Source of the DNA: Muribaculaceae bacterium | GTDB lineage: Bacteria; Bacteroidota; Bacteroidia; Bacteroidales; Muribaculaceae | NCBI GenBank assembly: GCA_017619255.1 | Contig: JAFZSS010000086.1 | Span: forward strand, 1 to 9,235 | Direction of reading: 5' to 3' | DNA: 9,235 bases | Part shown: positions 7,401 to 9,235 of the stretch, piece after piece | Position numbering within the stretch: the first letter of the stretch is position 1 | Layout of the letters: each line of letters opens with the position of its first letter | Program-made: the position numbers and the translations under genes | Notes under the pieces: model-generated | Databases searched by the model: none | Told to the model about the DNA's origin: nothing | The model's input: the letters and a program-made list of their open reading frames with translations, nothing else

Positions 7401-9235
7401 TCGCCCTCGGCATGCAGTCGCGTCTTGCCGTTGCACACACCGTCATACATGCCCAGCTTTTTCAGATCCAGATCGCGGATGTCGCCGTCGGCAGTGAAGA
7501 CATAGTGGTCATTACAGATGGTGCCATGGGCATTGGCGTCAAAGTCATAACCGGTGTGCCTGCCAGAGGCATAAACATCAGCATAGCCGCCACGCAGCTT
7601 GCCACGGGCCTTGAGGTTGCCGTACTGCTTGCCGTTATAGCGCACATTGGCCAGGTTGACAGTAGCGTCGGTCCAGGTACTGCCGCAGTCTGTGAAGTCA
7701 AAGCCGTGGCCACGGGCGTCGATGCTGCCCGTCAAGTTCTTAACATCATAGTTGGGCAAGAACGACTTCACGGGGAAGTTGTTGAAGTCGGCGTCCACAT
7801 CATAGTTCTCGTTGCAGACATCGTAATAGCCGTCACCGCGCATAGTGCCGCCGCCAGTCGAGACGCGCAGGTTGCGGGCAACCCATTTACAGCCCTCCTT
7901 ACTGAGCTTGCCGCTCATCTTCATCGGTGGCAACTTCACATCTTTCAGACCCAGCATCTTGTTCAGCACGCTGGGGTCACGCAGGTCAACCTCGGTATCG
8001 AGGTCGGCCTTCATGCGGTCCATGTCGGTGGGGTTGTAGATGGTGCCCTTGCCCTTGATGCGGCCCACACCCGGGATATCGGCATCCAGGGAGTGTACAT
8101 CCAGGCGCTTGTCATTGCCACGGGCCTTGGCCTTGATGCTGACGGGCTTATTGTGAGGCAAATCCTTCAGCGACTTGCGAGCCTCGGGCACGAGCTTCTC
8201 CACCTCGTTAAGGTCAATCTTGCTGTCGGTGTCGATGGTGGCCTTGCCGTTCGGCTTACCGTCAAGCATATCCTGGTCCACATGGGCATCAAGCTTGATA
8301 TCGCTGCCCTTGGTCTTGAGTTTTATGTCGTTAAGGTCAAGACCATTCTTGTTCTTGTTGACCGTGCCGCTGGCGTCTTTGATCTGCAGACCACTGCGCT
8401 CCTTACCTGAGAGATGCTTGACAGGCACATTCAGATTATCTCCGTCATAATGCAGGTTGTCAATGTCGGCATTCAGGTCCTCCACCTCGATGTTGTCGGG
8501 GTCGAGTGTGGTGCCTGGTTTATTGGGTTTCTTTCCCGTCTGGCCATATTTTGCCTTGCTGTTCGACACTCGCACCTTATCGGCATTCACCGTCCAAGGC
8601 TTGTCGTCTCCTGAACTCTGGTCGGCATCCTTGGGCATCGGGTGATCCTTGCGGTATTGCTTGGCATCCTTTTCACTGGGATGCTTGTAGTCCACATCTG
8701 CCTTATCGACATTCAGCTCGCCCACATCCACGGTCTTCTCTCCAGTATCGACTTTAACATTCTTGGCTTCAGCATGCCCCACCTTGGCATCCAGCTTATC
8801 TACGGTGGGTTTCATATCCATCTTGAAGTCCACATCATCGGCCGAAACCTTCCTGGCATTGACTTTCCATGGTTTACTGGGCTCCTTGTCGGGATCAGGT
8901 TTCTTCTTCTCAGGTTTATAACTCATCTTGGCCTTACCACCCTTGAGAGAAGCATTGCCCACATCGACCTTGTTGTTGTTCAGGTCCACCGATGCCGCAT
9001 CGATTTTAGCATCGTCGAGGTCCACATCAAGGTCCATTGAGCCGTCATCGGTCTTCACTTGGCTCTTGGCACCCTTGAGTGAGGCATTCTCCACCTCCAC
9101 CTTCTTGTCGAGCAGCGGTCCAGGCTTGACATCGCCCTTGACTTCGTCGGCCTTGAACAGGGTGTCACCATTTTGGTCAAGAACCTGAACATCGGTCGCC
9201 GTGACATCGAGCGGGAAACGCACCCTCACATCACC
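4463..9235 (-). CDS. tamB: TamB-like translocation/assembly module protein, DUF490 C-terminal domain (5' partial)
   Basis: Long periplasm-spanning beta-taco protein of the AsmA/TamB superfamily that works with an Omp85 partner, here the overlapping tamL. The frame stays open to the window edge, so 1590 residues are visible without the start and N-terminal membrane anchor; the GTG at 9227-9229 is an internal Val codon. In visible numbering, about 20-340 is Lys/Asp-rich AsmA-like beta repeats broken by Lys/Pro/Asp loops. About 340-1060 is regular short beta strands holding nine of the ten cysteines and a charged helical break at about 674-697. About 1060-1500 is the DUF490 (TamB_C) domain, with the family's GTYTIASG, FDIKNGSTIIWNG and NPQLNLKG signatures and a LLLYNTYLG segment. 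About 1505-1590 is a basic, then helical, then acidic tail ending RKREDESED. Bacteroidota homologues are usually this large. The protein is intact over the visible span. DUF490 and the neighbour make the call strong; the transported substrate cannot be read from sequence. Confidence 0.9.
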   Translation of the reverse strand, partial: GDVRVRFPLDVTATDVQVLDQNGDTLFKADEVKGDVKPGPLLDKKVEVENASLKGAKSQVKTDDGSMDLDVDLDDAKIDAASVDLNNNKVDVGNASLKGGKAKMSYKPEKKKPDPDKEPSKPWKVNARKVSADDVDFKMDMKPTVDKLDAKVGHAEAKNVKVDTGEKTVDVGELNVDKADVDYKHPSEKDAKQYRKDHPMPKDADQSSGDDKPWTVNADKVRVSNSKAKYGQTGKKPNKPGTTLDPDNIEVEDLNADIDNLHYDGDNLNVPVKHLSGKERSGLQIKDASGTVNKNKNGLDLNDIKLKTKGSDIKLDAHVDQDMLDGKPNGKATIDTDSKIDLNEVEKLVPEARKSLKDLPHNKPVSIKAKARGNDKRLDVHSLDADIPGVGRIKGKGTIYNPTDMDRMKADLDTEVDLRDPSVLNKMLGLKDVKLPPMKMSGKLSKEGCKWVARNLRVSTGGGTMRGDGYYDVCNENYDVDADFNNFPVKSFLPNYDVKNLTGSIDARGHGFDFTDCGSTWTDATVNLANVRYNGKQYGNLKARGKLRGGYADVYASGRHTGYDFDANAHGTICNDHYVFTADGDIRDLDLKKLGMYDGVCNGKTRLHAEGDINLRTKEWDADLQLTDVDWQLDSSLLVADNARAMLHSTPWQTCITVENEDNYAHLNAPCGMTELMEDLQNTATEVQRQLKERWIDIERLKEPMPWFDFDMHMGTDGLVQRYLQQHEIDFRDVSCEMSRDSVLFLDGRAHGISYGETNIDTITVHANELQNTYLAFNAHMGNRPGTWDEYAQVDIEGGIKGPALDFMLHQQNIKGETGYRLGCNARLTDDEVRMRLFGKDPVIGYRHWTFNEDNHVNVDYRTRMLDANLQLRSDSSSVELLTQRIPGENRENVLLNVNNLKLEEWTRIVPMLDRTSGTVNANVDINWDGANADGDGIIAIKDFVYNGKPEGDVILNADFDLDPATQSTRLTADVVLDGKEAIVLEGTLNDMTTGSPLNMEARFNRFPLERANAFIPGDYIWLDGYAVGTLGISGQMDDLRMNGYFTADGARVNLPRYGSSLSLSTDRVPIEDNVITFDKYKLIGANRSPVVINGTVDLRAPDNMIIDLTANGREVQFMNSKQDEVTQVFGKGLADINATVRSRGGVMTVRADAKLLPGSDITYVMKDDISQLSTAIDEDMVTFIDFNQPETGPTVLVTGKGSNALNILANIEVEQGAKINAYLSEDGQNRATIDGSGRLKYTVDFAGRDNLTGTYTIASGNMRYTPPLITQRIFDIKNGSTIIWNGEMLNPQLNLKGTARVKSSFTDDAQKAHPADFFIDAKVGGSLNNIDLSFDLSCEGEDVAYAQNEIQTMNESERLQNAISLLLYNTYLGAGGEFRLNVNTAATSALFSFLQSRLNAWAAETLPGIDISFGINQYQGAVDGGTKTSYSYRLAKTLFNDRFKIVVGGEYSPDAIESEQIAEKLFNDISLEYYLNDNATRYLKLFHHSSYENVLEGPVTETGVAYVLKRKLTNLKNLFTFKHSREYLLRDSLEKARKAELKLMENAIDAMSDEQQSDSMFTVPLDDGSSDPDIDKPTVIRKREDESED
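4480..4491 (-). promoter_or_regulatory. Purine-rich stretch directly upstream of tamL start (weak RBS)
   Basis: Read on the minus strand, GAAAGAGAGAAG directly abuts the tamL ATG and lies inside the tamB reading frame. It has no good Shine-Dalgarno core at normal spacing. This fits the weak dependence on Shine-Dalgarno pairing known in Bacteroidota, and it suggests that ribosomes finishing tamB, whose stop lies 17 bases into tamL, help start tamL. Confidence 0.4.
8573..9100 (-). repeat. Degenerate coding repeats in N-terminal part of tamB
   Basis: Two pairs of related segments are visible in the protein. VENASLKGAKS at residues 48-58 matches VGNASLKGGKA at 92-102 (8 of 11 identical, 44 residues apart). 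KPWKVNARKV starting at residue 121 matches KPWTVNADKV starting at 212 (8 of 10 identical, 91 residues apart). A weaker VDVGEL copy sits at 169-174. These look like units of an AsmA/TamB-type beta repeat, with variable Lys/Pro/Asp-rich loops between them. The DNA of the pairs has diverged, so this is protein-level repetition rather than a recent DNA duplication. Confidence 0.5.

Noticed and set aside
7073..8410. 445-codon open frame on the + strand, opposite tamB
   Set aside because: It is codon-aligned with tamB, so stops need sense TTA, CTA or TCA codons, which are rare here. Its Val/Ile/Leu-rich product mirrors the Asp/Asn/Lys-rich TamB, and it resembles no known protein.
9227..9229. GTG as the start codon of tamB
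   Set aside because: The frame remains open to the window edge, and the following residues are already beta-repeat sequence with no membrane anchor. The true start is upstream, outside the window.
1..9235. Mobile element, CRISPR array, defence system or tRNA
   Set aside because: No transposase or integrase motifs, regularly spaced repeats, terminal inverted repeats or tRNA-like folds were seen. Nearly all the sequence is accounted for by three conserved housekeeping-type genes.

Overview
The window holds three protein-coding genes in a convergent layout and almost no non-coding DNA. On the + strand lies the 3' part of a ClpC-type AAA+ unfoldase (2-2086, 5' end outside the window). An 83-bp gap carries one strong inverted repeat, probably a shared bidirectional terminator. 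The rest (2170-9235) is a minus-strand pair read right to left: a very large tamB-like gene (4463-9235, 5' end outside the window), then a complete gene for a lipoprotein Omp85 barrel, tamL (2170-4479). The two overlap by 17 bp.

The content points to the Bacteroidota, most likely the order Bacteroidales. An Omp85 barrel that is itself a lipoprotein, encoded directly after tamB, is the arrangement called TamL in that phylum. The start of tamL has only a poor, purine-rich ribosome-binding stretch, which also fits. By eye the base composition is moderately G+C-rich, and TTA, CTA and TCA codons are scarce. I cannot place the genus; Prevotellaceae and Muribaculaceae are candidates, but this is a guess.

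Functionally, TamB and TamL are expected to form the cell-envelope translocation and assembly module. TamB is a long beta-taco protein anchored in the inner membrane that spans the periplasm. Its C-terminal DUF490 domain meets the POTRA domains and barrel of the outer-membrane partner. ClpC is a cytoplasmic protein-quality-control unfoldase with a ClpP-docking loop. It is a convergent neighbour with no evident link to the Tam pair.

I found no mobile element, CRISPR array, tRNA, rRNA or defence system. The points most worth a second look are lineage-specific features of the Tam pair: a Lys/Asp-rich repeat-bearing N-terminal region, a cluster of cysteines and a charged C-terminal tail in TamB, and an altered L6 motif and a lipid anchor without a surface-export signal in TamL. 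The terminator palindrome may belong to a dispersed repeat family.
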